Below the pieces are notes generated by a model. That model was given only the letters and a program-made list of their open reading frames with translations, had not been told where the DNA came from and did not search any database. A stretch of DNA of 64,000 bases from Flavobacterium xueshanense (lineage in GTDB: Bacteria; Bacteroidota; Bacteroidia; Flavobacteriales; Flavobacteriaceae): contig NZ_FONQ01000008.1 of assembly GCF_900112975.1 (NCBI RefSeq), positions 1 through 64,000 of the forward strand, written 5' to 3'. Below, piece by piece: positions 15,835 through 24,050 of the stretch (positions within the stretch are counted from its first letter, which is position 1; the number at the start of each line of letters is the position of its first letter). Position numbers and translations under genes: made by a program.

Positions 15835-16407
15835 ATGAAAAAAATAGTAACAATTATCACCACATTATTTTTATGCACTTTTCTGTTTGCGCAAACAACC
15901 TGGAAAGCTGATCCAATGCATTCAAAATTAACTTTTAGCACGGTACACAATGGTATCTCTGATATTTCCGGATTGTTCAAAATATTTGATATTAGCGCAA
16001 TTACCACCAAAACTGATTTCAGTGATGCTGTTTTTGAACTTTCAACAACTGTCGCGTCAATCAATACCGAAGTGGAAATGCGTGACAAGCATTTACGAAG
16101 TAATGAATTTTTTGATGTGGAAAAATATCCAAAAATGACTTTCAAAAGCACATCAATACAAAAAACAGAGAAAGATAAATATAAACTAACGGGCCAACTC
16201 ACATTACACGGAATAACTAAACCGGTAGTCATTACTATGTGGTATAGAGGAACTATTGAAAATCCCCAATCTAAAGCGCCAACAGCTGGATTTAAATTCA
16301 GCACTGTCATAAAACGTTCTGATTTTAATATAGGTCCAAAATTCCCTGCACCAATGATTAGTGATGAAGTAAAAATTAAAGCCGACAGTGAATTTATAAA
16401 ACAATAA
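15835..16407 (+). CDS. YceI-family secreted lipid-binding protein
   Basis: A 190-residue periplasmic protein of the YceI family, whose lipocalin-like barrel binds long isoprenoid lipids such as polyprenyl chains. A signal peptide covers about 1-20, with cleavage expected after 'FLFAQ'. The mature part has the family signatures 'WKADPMHSKLTFSTVH', 'HLRSNEFFDVEKYPKMTF' and 'LTLHGITKPV'. The length is normal. It stands alone between the retron terminator and the cbpA/cbpM pair, all on the same strand. A role in envelope stress or quinone handling is suggested only by family and by its stress-gene neighbours. Confidence 0.9.
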   Translation: MKKIVTIITTLFLCTFLFAQTTWKADPMHSKLTFSTVHNGISDISGLFKIFDISAITTKTDFSDAVFELSTTVASINTEVEMRDKHLRSNEFFDVEKYPKMTFKSTSIQKTEKDKYKLTGQLTLHGITKPVVITMWYRGTIENPQSKAPTAGFKFSTVIKRSDFNIGPKFPAPMISDEVKIKADSEFIKQ

Positions 16408-16482
16408 GTATCAAAAAAACATTTTTTTTGTTTCCAAATGCTACAAACCTAACCCAATAACCACAACATAAAAATAATCGCA

Positions 16483-17373
16483 ATGGCATTCATAGACTAT
16501 TACAAGATTCTTGAAGTGGACAAAAAAGCAACCGAAGCCGAGATTAAAAAGGCCTATCGCAAACTTGCGCGTAAATATCATCCCGACTTAAATCCCAACG
16601 ATAAGGAAGCCGAAAAGAAATTCAAGGAAATCAATGAAGCGAATGAAGTGTTGAGCCATGTTGAAAATCGGAAGAAATACGATGACTACGGCGAAAACTG
16701 GCAGCATGCGGAAGAGTTTGAAAAATCAAAACAGCAGCGACAATACCATGGAAATGGACAACAAGGCGGATTTGGCGGAGGTGGTGATTTCTCTGATTTT
16801 TTTGAATCTATGTTTGGTGGTCCTACCTCTGGTGGCGGTGGTCGCGGAAGTGCGCAGTTCAAAGGACAGGATTTTAATGCTGAACTGCATCTGGAACTCA
16901 AAGAGGTGTACACGACGCACAAACGCACGCTGACCATTAATGGAAAAAACATTCGCATTACTATTCCTGCCGGTGTTGAAAACGGGCAGCAAATAAAAAT
17001 AAGCGGTATGGGTGGCGAAGTTTCCGGTGGTGGTCCCAAAGGCAATTTGTACATTACGTTCACTGTAGAGAATCATACTAAGTTTAAACGTGATAAAAAT
17101 AATCTTTATGCAACAGTGAATTTAGATTTGTATACCGCACTATTGGGCGGCGAGATTACCTCAGATACTTTCGACGGAAAAGTAAAACTGACCGTGAAAC
17201 CCGGAACCCAAAACGGAACTAAGGTCAAATTAAAAGAAAAAGGGTTTCCGATATATAAAAAAGAAGGAGAATTTGGTGATTTGTACCTAACCTATCAAAT
17301 ACAAATTCCTATTAATCTTTCTGAAAAAGAAAAAGAATTATTTACGGAACTCGCTACACTAAGAACCTCATAA
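16483..17373 (+). CDS. cbpA: DnaJ-like co-chaperone CbpA
   Basis: A 296-residue type II Hsp40. The J domain (1-70) has the HPD motif in '[13 protein letters not shown]', which stimulates DnaK ATPase. A Gly/Phe-rich linker follows ('[19 protein letters not shown]'), then the two-part DnaJ C-terminal substrate domain ('[20 protein letters not shown]', '[19 protein letters not shown]'). The cysteine zinc finger of true DnaJ is absent, as expected for CbpA. It ends 2 bases before a cbpM-like gene, an arrangement known from CbpA/CbpM pairs. The stress setting (universal stress protein downstream) fits. Confidence 0.93.
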   Translation: MAFIDYYKILEVDKKATEAEIKKAYRKLARKYHPDLNPNDKEAEKKFKEINEANEVLSHVENRKKYDDYGENWQHAEEFEKSKQQRQYHGNGQQGGFGGGGDFSDFFESMFGGPTSGGGGRGSAQFKGQDFNAELHLELKEVYTTHKRTLTINGKNIRITIPAGVENGQQIKISGMGGEVSGGGPKGNLYITFTVENHTKFKRDKNNLYATVNLDLYTALLGGEITSDTFDGKVKLTVKPGTQNGTKVKLKEKGFPIYKKEGEFGDLYLTYQIQIPINLSEKEKELFTELATLRTS

Positions 17374-17375
17374 AC

Positions 17376-17663
17376 ATGGAAAACCTAATCCCGATACCAG
17401 TATTATGTGATTATTATGAAGTGGAACTGTCTTTTTTTACAAACCTCAGTGACATGGGTTTATTGGAAATAAAAACTATAGAAACCAGCCAGTATATTGA
17501 TTCCGATGCAGTTTATGAAATCGAAAAAATGATTCGCATGCATCAGGAACTGGAAGTTAATATAGAAGGAATTGATGTAGTTTTTAATTTGCTACAAAAG
17601 ATTGATGCATTACAGAATGAATTGACCACTCTCAAAAACAGATTGCGTTTGTACGAAAGTTGA
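17376..17663 (+). CDS. cbpM: CbpM-like chaperone modulator
   Basis: A 95-residue MerR-like helical protein that follows cbpA at 2 bases. In E. coli CbpM binds the J domain of CbpA and blocks its DnaK contact. Sequence features are the N-terminal 'IPIPVLCDYYEVELSFFTNL', a conserved 'GLLEI' turn with 'YIDSDAVYEIEKMIRMHQEL', and a C-terminal coiled coil ('LLQKIDALQNELTTLKNRLR'). No DNA-binding role is implied. The assignment rests on size, composition and tight linkage to cbpA. Confidence 0.85.
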   Translation: MENLIPIPVLCDYYEVELSFFTNLSDMGLLEIKTIETSQYIDSDAVYEIEKMIRMHQELEVNIEGIDVVFNLLQKIDALQNELTTLKNRLRLYES

Positions 17664-17691
17664 AAAATGTCCCTATTGACTCTACCGTGAC

Positions 17692-17699
17692 TAAATTTG
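17692..17699 (+). promoter_or_regulatory. Candidate -7 box before the universal stress gene
   Basis: TAAATTTG fits TAnnTTTG about 150 bases before the start at 17850. A TTG lies at 17676-17678, closer than the usual spacing. The long leader between box and gene has no feature I can name. Confidence 0.35.
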
Positions 17700-17849
17700 T
17701 ATTTCGCTATTTTTAAAAATAGAAAAGTTGTAATGCCATTTATCTAAACTAAAATTATTAAATCGTCATGTCCATCTATTTAAGCAAGCAACAACCAATA
17801 AATAAAAAGCTGCTAATATAAACGACCGCTAAAAATAATTTTTACAGCC

Positions 17850-18683
17850 ATGAAAACAATACTTGTGCCCACAGATTTCTCGATTCCGGCAGATTCCGCT
17901 ATTCATTATGCTGTAAAATTAGCGGTACTTTGGGACGCTTCACTGATTTTGTATCACAGTTTCATTCCGTATGAAAGCGGATTTTACCTTCTTTCACTGA
18001 ACGAAAAAGACAATATGGAGGCCCATAAAAAAGTAACAAACAGGCTCACTGCCATAAATAATTCTATTGTAAAGAAAAATCCCAATCTTTCTATTTCAAT
18101 TCATGTCGATCAGGGCCCAGAAGGTATTAAGATTATTGATTTTTGCAAAAAAAGCAAAGCCGATTTGATTGTAATGGGGACCAAAGGTGCCAGTGGTTTG
18201 AAAGAAAAACTCATAGGAAGTTTTACCGCCGAAGTGACGATCAACGCTCCTTGTCCGGTATTAGCCATCCCAAATAAGTATAAATTTAAAGTGCCCGAAA
18301 AAATTACATACGCAACTAATTATTCCAAAAAAGACAAGAAGGTGCTCCAATTGTTATTAGAATTTAACCGGATTTTCGATGCTAAAATTAACATTTTACA
18401 TGTTGATTGGGGAATAACGTTATTTACTGCAGATGAAGATTATGATAGGTATAAAAAAACAACCCAAAATCACTTTAAAGATTTTGAATTCACTTATCAT
18501 CATACTGTTGGAAAAGACATTTCAAAAACCATTTTAGAGGAAACCCTGATTGATAAAACCGATATGATTGTGATGAATCCTTTGAAAAGAAAAGGAATTT
18601 GGAATCGTATTTTTCACAGAAGTGTAACCAAAAAAATGGCTTATCATGTTCCCATTCCGTTGCTGACTATTCCAATTAAATAA
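17850..18683 (+). CDS. Tandem-domain universal stress protein
   Basis: A 277-residue cytoplasmic protein with two UspA-type domains. The first (1-148) has a full ATP-binding motif of the G2xG9xG(S/T) form in 'GTKGASGLKEKLIGSFT', after 'ADLIVMG', and starts 'MKTILVPTDFSIPADSAIHY'. The second (about 150-277) is diverged: 'DMIVMNPLKRKGIWNRIFHR' replaces the glycine motif, so it probably does not bind ATP. Such proteins support survival during starvation, redox or respiratory stress. It is monocistronic and closes the stress cluster that starts with ppsA. Confidence 0.9.
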   Translation: MKTILVPTDFSIPADSAIHYAVKLAVLWDASLILYHSFIPYESGFYLLSLNEKDNMEAHKKVTNRLTAINNSIVKKNPNLSISIHVDQGPEGIKIIDFCKKSKADLIVMGTKGASGLKEKLIGSFTAEVTINAPCPVLAIPNKYKFKVPEKITYATNYSKKDKKVLQLLLEFNRIFDAKINILHVDWGITLFTADEDYDRYKKTTQNHFKDFEFTYHHTVGKDISKTILEETLIDKTDMIVMNPLKRKGIWNRIFHRSVTKKMAYHVPIPLLTIPIK

Positions 18684-18833
18684 TACTGTTTTCCACCCAA
18701 ACGACAGTTAAGTCGTCGCTAAAAGTAGCTTCTACTCTAGTAAAGAAAACTATTTAGGGTCTGCTGAGAAACGCATATTAAATTGCAGTTCAATTAGATA
18801 TAGTTATATTTGAGAAACTAAGTGCAAGGTATT

Positions 18834-19896
18834 ATGCTAAACAGTCCAAAAAAGTGTGCACCAACACCTGATTTTGTCAGTCAAAACCAGTTGGTTTTTG
18901 AGGGATTTGAATCTCCTTTTGAGAAGAAATTGAATTCTGAAAACCAATAAGTTGTTTTAGCAAAGCTAATTCCTTGGGATGAGATTTGCAATATTTATCT
19001 TAAAGCGGTTCCTAAAAGTACAACTGGTCGACCACGATTGAATCCGAGGAAAGTTTTAGGGTCAATTATCATAATGCACTTGTGTGATATTGACGAGCGT
19101 GAAACAGTTGCTCAAATTTCCGAGAATATCTATATGCAACATTTCTTGGGTTATTCTAGTTTTTCAGATGAACCTCCATTTGATGCGTCTTTGTTTGTAA
19201 CGTTTCGAAAGCATTTACGTTTGGATGTTTTGAATACCATTAACGAAAAAATTGTTGCTATAAAAACCAAACTTGAAGACAATAAAAGGGATCGTAAAGA
19301 CGACACAGATTCAACAAACGATAGGGGAATTCTAATAGAGGAACCGTATTAATGGACGCTACAGCATGCCCTCAAGATATTTCTTATCCTACTGATTTGA
19401 ATCTACTCAATGATGCCCGAGAAAAATCAGAGATGTTGATTGACCTCTTATATGTGAAAGAACTTCACGGCAAGAAGCCTAGAACTTATAGGGAAAAAGC
19501 AAGAACAATATATCTTCACACGGATCAAAAAAAGAACAAAACAGGTAGGATTGTTCGTAAAGGTGTTGGACAGCAACTTCGCTATTTGAAACGAAATATT
19601 GAACATATTTCCAAGCTATTAGAGCGATATAGCGGCATTCCACTCAGAAAAAAGGAGTTGAAATATTGGTATGTAATCCAGACACTTTATAGCCAACGAG
19701 AGGAGATGTTTCGAGAAAAAACAAAATCAGTTCCACACCGAATTGTCAGCATCCATCAGCCTCATGTAAGACCAATAGTAAGAGGAAAAGCCAAGCAAAG
19801 GTAGAGTTTGGAGCCAAGATACATTGTTAAATGATTGATGGAATCACATTTTTAGACAAATTCACTTGGGATGCTTTTAATGAAGGAAGTCATTAA
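18834..19896 (+). pseudogene. IS1182-like transposase, multiply interrupted
   Basis: A decayed transposase with a DUF772-type N-terminal region ('PRLNPRKVLGSIIIMHLCDI', 'PPFDASLFVTFRKHL'), the first catalytic Asp in 'MDATACPQDI' and the later 'VRPIVRGKAK' block. Damage: TAA at codon 39 (18948-18950), a frameshift near 19325 that separates two open frames (19038-19352 and 19352-19804), another frameshift near 19797, TAA at 19828, and loss of the C-terminal third including the last catalytic Glu. The start is the ATG at 18834. A GGGTCTGCTGAG at about 18757 may be the left terminal repeat; I found no matching right end. The element cannot move by itself. Confidence 0.82.
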
Positions 19897-20340
19897 TGAA
19901 TTACTGCTGACCTTGGCAGTATCAAGCATTATGTTTTGGGAAGAATAAATAGAAAAATGGATTTAAATCACGAAAGATAAACCCAAGCAGCAAGATAAAA
20001 AATAAAAATACGATTGATTTGTTACTTTTAATTTAGCCACAGATTATTACAAATTAAACGGATTTTTATAGTGCTGATAAATAAGACTCAATATCTGCTA
20101 AATATTTTCGGTTCATAATAATCTAAATTGTTTTACCGGACATCAATAAATAATAGTATTATCCGATTAAAGCAGGGGTTTATTGACCTTCTTTTTATCA
20201 AAAATCACATCTGTATTTGTAATTTTAAAATTGAAATTATTCGCCTGGATAAAAATAACGATTGCAAAAATGTCGTTATTTTTTAAAATTGTTATTTTCT
20301 CGACAAAACCTTCAATATTATAGGCAAACAACATGCTTAA
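19897..20340. other. Spacer with no convincing gene
   Basis: About 440 AT-rich bases between the IS remnant and the MCE transporter operon. The first 100 bases may contain further scraps of the transposase. A minus-strand frame of 55 codons (20167-20334) is listed separately. No RNA gene or strong hairpin is seen. Confidence 0.4.
20167..20334 (-). CDS. Possible small ORF or gene fragment (55 codons)
   Basis: An ATG-started frame reading 'MLFAYNIEGFVEKITILKNN' and ending 'NKPLL', rich in Asn, Ile and Phe. I do not recognise it and it has no signal peptide or clear membrane span. It may be a remnant of a gene broken by the nearby IS insertion, or chance in AT-rich DNA. Confidence 0.2.
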   Translation of the reverse strand: MLFAYNIEGFVEKITILKNNDIFAIVIFIQANNFNFKITNTDVIFDKKKVNKPLL

Positions 20341-20344
20341 TAAA

Positions 20345-20375
20345 TTTGATAATCAGATAAATAACTATATATTTG
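20345..20375 (+). promoter_or_regulatory. Bacteroidetes promoter for the MCE transporter operon
   Basis: TTTG at 20345-20348, a 19-base spacer and TATATTTG at 20368-20375 match the -33/-7 consensus closely. The operon start codon is at 20413, giving a leader of roughly 30 bases. Confidence 0.65.
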
Positions 20376-20412
20376 AGTGGCTATTTTCTGTTAAAAACTA
20401 ATTCATTTGCTT

Positions 20413-21195
20413 ATGAATACTATTTCTAAAATAACTGAATTATTCAAAGCTGTTTTAATCGAAATTGGCGAACTCTCCTATTTTTCAGCCCGTTTTTTTC
20501 AAGAAACTTTTAAACGTCCTACGGAGTTCAAAGAGTTTTTACGGCAGTGTTTTAATATGGGAAATCGTTCCTTGCTTCTTGTTGCCGTTACGGGATTTAT
20601 TATTGGTTTGGTGTTCACGCTGCAATCGCGTCCCACGCTGCAGGAATTTGGCGCCGTTTCCTGGATTCCATCTATGGTTAGCATTTCACTGATCCGAGAA
20701 ATCGGACCTATTATAACGGCTCTGATTTGTGCAGGACGCATCGGATCGGGTATTGGCGCTGAATTAGGTTCGATGCGGGTTACGGAACAAATTGACGCCA
20801 TGGAAGTTTCCGGTACTAATCCGTTCAAATATTTAGTGGTAACTCGTGTATTGGCTACGACTTTTATGTTACCAGTTTTAGTTTTTTTTGGAGATGCTAT
20901 CGCAATTTTCGGTTCTTTTCTTGTGGAAAATATCAAAGGAAGAGTTTCCTTTTTACTTTATTATAACCAGGTTTTTGATGCACTGGAATTTGGTGATTTA
21001 ATTCCTGCAACCATCAAAACGTTCTTTTTTGGTTTTGCGATCGGAATAGTTGGCTGTTTCAAAGGATATTATTGCAAGAAAGGGACGGCCGGTGTTGGTT
21101 TAGCAGCTAATTCGGCAGTAGTTTTTACGTCGATGTTGCTGTTTATTATCGACTTTATTGCTGTTTTTGTTACCGATATATTTTATGATATATGA
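20413..21195 (+). CDS. mlaE: MlaE-like ABC transporter permease
   Basis: The inner-membrane permease of an MCE (Mla-type) lipid transporter, which moves phospholipids between the membranes. The protein has about 260 residues with four to five hydrophobic segments and the family core 'IGPIITALICAGRIGSGIGAE' followed by 'MRVTEQIDAMEVSGTNP'. I chose the ATG at 20413 rather than the TTG two codons upstream. It overlaps the ATPase gene by 4 bases (ATGA), and an MlaD-like gene follows, so it is the first gene of a three-gene transporter set. mlaB and mlaC are not adjacent, as is common in Bacteroidetes. Confidence 0.92.
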   Translation: MNTISKITELFKAVLIEIGELSYFSARFFQETFKRPTEFKEFLRQCFNMGNRSLLLVAVTGFIIGLVFTLQSRPTLQEFGAVSWIPSMVSISLIREIGPIITALICAGRIGSGIGAELGSMRVTEQIDAMEVSGTNPFKYLVVTRVLATTFMLPVLVFFGDAIAIFGSFLVENIKGRVSFLLYYNQVFDALEFGDLIPATIKTFFFGFAIGIVGCFKGYYCKKGTAGVGLAANSAVVFTSMLLFIIDFIAVFVTDIFYDI

Positions 21196-21953
21196 TGATT
21201 ATGAGTACCATGACACCAAATCTTAACCGAATTATAGAAATCAAAGACTTGCGAAAAAGCTATGGTGACAATCATGTTTTGGATGGTTTTAATATGGTGC
21301 TGAATGAAGGCGAAAATCTGGTGATTATGGGGAAATCAGGTTCCGGAAAATCAGTGATGATTAAATGCTTAATTGGACTGGAACAGCCAGATAGCGGCTC
21401 TATCATTGTGATGGGAAAAGACATAACGCAAATCGATCGCGAGGAACTGGACGATTTACGGACTGAGGTTGGATTTCTTTTTCAGGGAAGCGCGCTCTAT
21501 GATTCGATGACGGTCAGGGAAAATTTGGAATTCCCGTTGCGACGTCACAAAAAAAAGTTTGGAGTTATCAAAGACACCACACAATTAGTGATGGAAGCTC
21601 TGGAAAACGTGGGATTAGCGCACACGATTAATTTAATGCCCGAAGAGTTATCGGGTGGAATGAAACGTCGAATTGCTTTGGCCAGAACATTGATTCTGCA
21701 ACCCAAAATAATTTTGTATGACGAACCTACGACGGGATTAGATCCCATTACTGCAAAAGAAATTTTGCTGTTGATGATGTCTATCCAACAAAAATACAAC
21801 ACTTCGGCAATTATCATTACCCATGATGTGGATTGCGCCAGAGTGATTTCAAACCGAATGATTTTATTGGTCGATGGCATCAATTATACCGAAGGCACTT
21901 TTGATGAATTATCCCTCTCAACAGATCAAAAAGTTCAAGCTTTCTTTAAATAA
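21192..21953 (+). CDS. mlaF: MlaF-like ABC transporter ATPase
   Basis: The ATPase that powers the Mla-type transporter. Of 253 residues, the N-terminal dozen are variable and the fold starts at 'IIEIKDLRKSYGDN'. Walker A is 'GKSGSGKSVMIK', the Q loop is 'FLFQGSALYDSMTV', the signature is 'LSGGMKRRIALAR', Walker B is 'IILYDEPTTGLDP' and the switch His is in 'IITHDVDCA'. All catalytic elements are present. It overlaps the permease gene by 4 bases and is followed by the substrate-binding MCE protein after 7 bases, so the three are translated from one message. Confidence 0.93.
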   Translation: MMIMSTMTPNLNRIIEIKDLRKSYGDNHVLDGFNMVLNEGENLVIMGKSGSGKSVMIKCLIGLEQPDSGSIIVMGKDITQIDREELDDLRTEVGFLFQGSALYDSMTVRENLEFPLRRHKKKFGVIKDTTQLVMEALENVGLAHTINLMPEELSGGMKRRIALARTLILQPKIILYDEPTTGLDPITAKEILLLMMSIQQKYNTSAIIITHDVDCARVISNRMILLVDGINYTEGTFDELSLSTDQKVQAFFK

Positions 21954-21960
21954 GAATAAA

Positions 21961-22953
21961 ATGGAAAAAACGACATCACAAAAATTGCGACTTGGACTTT
22001 TTGTAATAATCGGGTTATTGCTGTTTATACTCGCCGTGTATTTCATTGGCGATAAGCAACAAATGTTTGGTAAAACCAATAAATTATCTGCGGTTTTCAA
22101 TAATGTCAGTGGCTTACAATTAGGAAACAACGTACGCTATTCCGGAATAAATGTCGGAACGGTTCGCGGTATAGCAATGATTAACGATACGGCGATCAGA
22201 GTCGATATGCTGATTGACAAAACCATTTTTCCACACATCAGGAAAAATGCAATTGCCACAATTGGTTCTGATGGTTTGGTAGGCAATATGATTATCAATA
22301 TTATTCCCGGTAAGGAAATAGCCGCCTCGATATTACCAGGAGATGAGATTCGCACATTAAACCGCATTCGCAGTGATGATATGCTGAATACACTTGGTAA
22401 AACCAATAAAAATGCAGCACTTCTGACGGCAGATTTACTTAAAATCACAAAAGAAATCAATCAGGGAACAGGCACTGTGGGTTTATTGATTAAAGATTCA
22501 ATGTTAGCTAAAGATCTGAAATTAACAATGCTCTATTTAAAAATTACAGGAAAAGGAAGTTCGGAATCGATGATAAAACTAAACCGCCTTATTTCTTCCT
22601 TAGAAAATAAAGACAATGTGATTGGTGTTTTGAAAGATACAGCTGTTGCCAATAATCTTAAAGCAATAGTACGCAATTTGAAGCAAACAAGCACTGAAAT
22701 AGATAAAATAATAAGTAGAGTAGATACTACAATTGTGAATATTAAAGATGGAAAAGGAGCAATAAATTACCTTTCGAATGACCCAAAATTAGTTCATAAA
22801 ATAGATTCGACTATGACTAATATTAACGATGCGAGTTTCCGTTTAAATGAAAATTTAGAAGCCTTGAAACATAATTTTTTATTTCGCGGCTATTTTAGAA
22901 AGCAGGAAAAAGCCAAAATGAAAGAACGAAAAAAGGAAGAGCAACAAAAATAA
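21961..22953 (+). CDS. mlaD: MlaD-like MCE protein
   Basis: The membrane-anchored MCE subunit, expected to form a hexameric ring that binds lipid. About 330 residues: one N-terminal transmembrane segment ('LRLGLFVIIGLLLFILAVYF'), an MCE domain (about 38-115, with 'FNNVSGLQLGNNVRYSGINV'), then a long helical tail with 'GTGTVGLLIKDSML' and 'GAINYLSND' repeats and a basic end rich in Lys/Glu. An upstream ATG (21874) in the same frame lies inside the ATPase gene; the ATG at 21961 right after that gene's stop is the natural start. The long tail is typical of Bacteroidetes MCE proteins and may bridge part of the periplasm. Confidence 0.9.
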   Translation: MEKTTSQKLRLGLFVIIGLLLFILAVYFIGDKQQMFGKTNKLSAVFNNVSGLQLGNNVRYSGINVGTVRGIAMINDTAIRVDMLIDKTIFPHIRKNAIATIGSDGLVGNMIINIIPGKEIAASILPGDEIRTLNRIRSDDMLNTLGKTNKNAALLTADLLKITKEINQGTGTVGLLIKDSMLAKDLKLTMLYLKITGKGSSESMIKLNRLISSLENKDNVIGVLKDTAVANNLKAIVRNLKQTSTEIDKIISRVDTTIVNIKDGKGAINYLSNDPKLVHKIDSTMTNINDASFRLNENLEALKHNFLFRGYFRKQEKAKMKERKKEEQQK

Positions 22954-23001
22954 CTTTGGATATTAATTTGAATTGAGATTTACATAAAATACAATTACAA
23001 C

Positions 23002-24039
23002 ATGGTTACAATAGAAAAACTAGGAATAATTCTAAGTCCCACCGACCACCAATTTGAAAATAACGGCGTGCTTAATCCCGGAATTTATCAGGAAGGAAAT
23101 ACAATTCATATTTTATACCGGGCAGTGGAGCATGGGAATTATTCAACCATAGGTTATGCCAAGATGGATGGTCCTGTAAAGGTAATTGAACGCCACGAAA
23201 AACCCCTAATTATGCGTGATTTTGAATATGAAAAACACGGTGTGGAAGATGCCCGTGTTGTCAAAATTGAAGATACCTATTACGTTACCTATACCGCCTA
23301 TGATGGTGTCAATGCTATGGGAGCACTTGCCACTTCTAAAGATTTAATTCATTTTGAAAAACACGGTATCATAACGCCACATGTCAACTACCAAGAATAT
23401 GAAAATTTTGTAAACTGTTGTGACCGTAATAATCTCAATCCAAAATACCATAAGTATTACAATCTTTTTGCTCAAATAGGATTGGTTGCAGATGAATTCA
23501 GGTTGCTCAGGGATAAAGACGTGGTGTTATTTCCACGGAAAATAAATGGGAAATTTATGTTGTTGCATCGAATTTGGCCCGGAATTCAGATTGCAGAATT
23601 TGAGGATTTCAACGATTTAACCGAGTCTTTTTGGAAAGAATATCTCATAAATCTGGTGGATCACATTGTACTGGATCCAAAGGATGCATTTGAAGTGAAT
23701 TACATTGGCGCAGGCGGCCCGCCCATTGAAACAGAATATGGTTGGTTGCTTATTTATCATGGTGTACAAGAAACTGTTAAAGGAAAGATATATCATGCTA
23801 AAGCCGCTTTATTACAATTGGACAATCCGAAAATTGAAATTGCGAGATTACCATTTCCGTTGTTTTCACCTACAAAACAATGGGAAATAGAAGGGGAAGT
23901 AAGCGATGTTGTTTTTCCAACGGGACATGCTTTATTTGGAAACGACTTATACATCTATTACGGCGTGGCCGATAAACATATTGCAGTTGCAAAAGTAGAC
24001 CTAAACGAATTACTTCTCGAACTGAGAAAACAACCGTAA
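23002..24039 (+). CDS. GH130-family glycoside phosphorylase-like protein
   Basis: A 345-residue five-bladed beta-propeller of family GH130, whose members phosphorolyse beta-mannosides to mannose 1-phosphate. Visible blocks are 'NNGVLNPGIYQEGNTIHILY', 'KHGVEDARVVKIEDTYYVTY', 'KDVVLFPRKINGKFMLLHR' and 'GAGGPPIETEYGWLLIYHG'. No signal peptide is present, so it acts in the cytoplasm. The proposed catalytic Asp of the family would be the one in 'GVEDARV'. It is followed after 11 bases by a large GT4 glycosyltransferase, a pairing that suggests synthesis or turnover of a mannose-containing glycan. The exact substrate cannot be read from sequence. Confidence 0.88.
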   Translation: MVTIEKLGIILSPTDHQFENNGVLNPGIYQEGNTIHILYRAVEHGNYSTIGYAKMDGPVKVIERHEKPLIMRDFEYEKHGVEDARVVKIEDTYYVTYTAYDGVNAMGALATSKDLIHFEKHGIITPHVNYQEYENFVNCCDRNNLNPKYHKYYNLFAQIGLVADEFRLLRDKDVVLFPRKINGKFMLLHRIWPGIQIAEFEDFNDLTESFWKEYLINLVDHIVLDPKDAFEVNYIGAGGPPIETEYGWLLIYHGVQETVKGKIYHAKAALLQLDNPKIEIARLPFPLFSPTKQWEIEGEVSDVVFPTGHALFGNDLYIYYGVADKHIAVAKVDLNELLLELRKQP

Positions 24040-24050
24040 AAAATAACATT

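Noticed and set aside
16686..17076. Minus-strand frames opposite the Gly/Phe-rich part of cbpA, with proline-rich translations
   Set aside because: Poly-Pro comes from the complement of Gly codons in cbpA; a shadow, not a gene.
19320..19355. Programmed frameshift in the IS1182-like transposase
   Set aside because: No slippery sequence is visible, and further stops and frameshifts plus a lost C-terminus show plain decay.
21874..21960. Upstream ATG (21874) as the start of the MlaD-like gene
   Set aside because: It lies inside the ATPase gene and adds a non-hydrophobic extension; the ATG at 21961 gives the normal anchor right after the stop.
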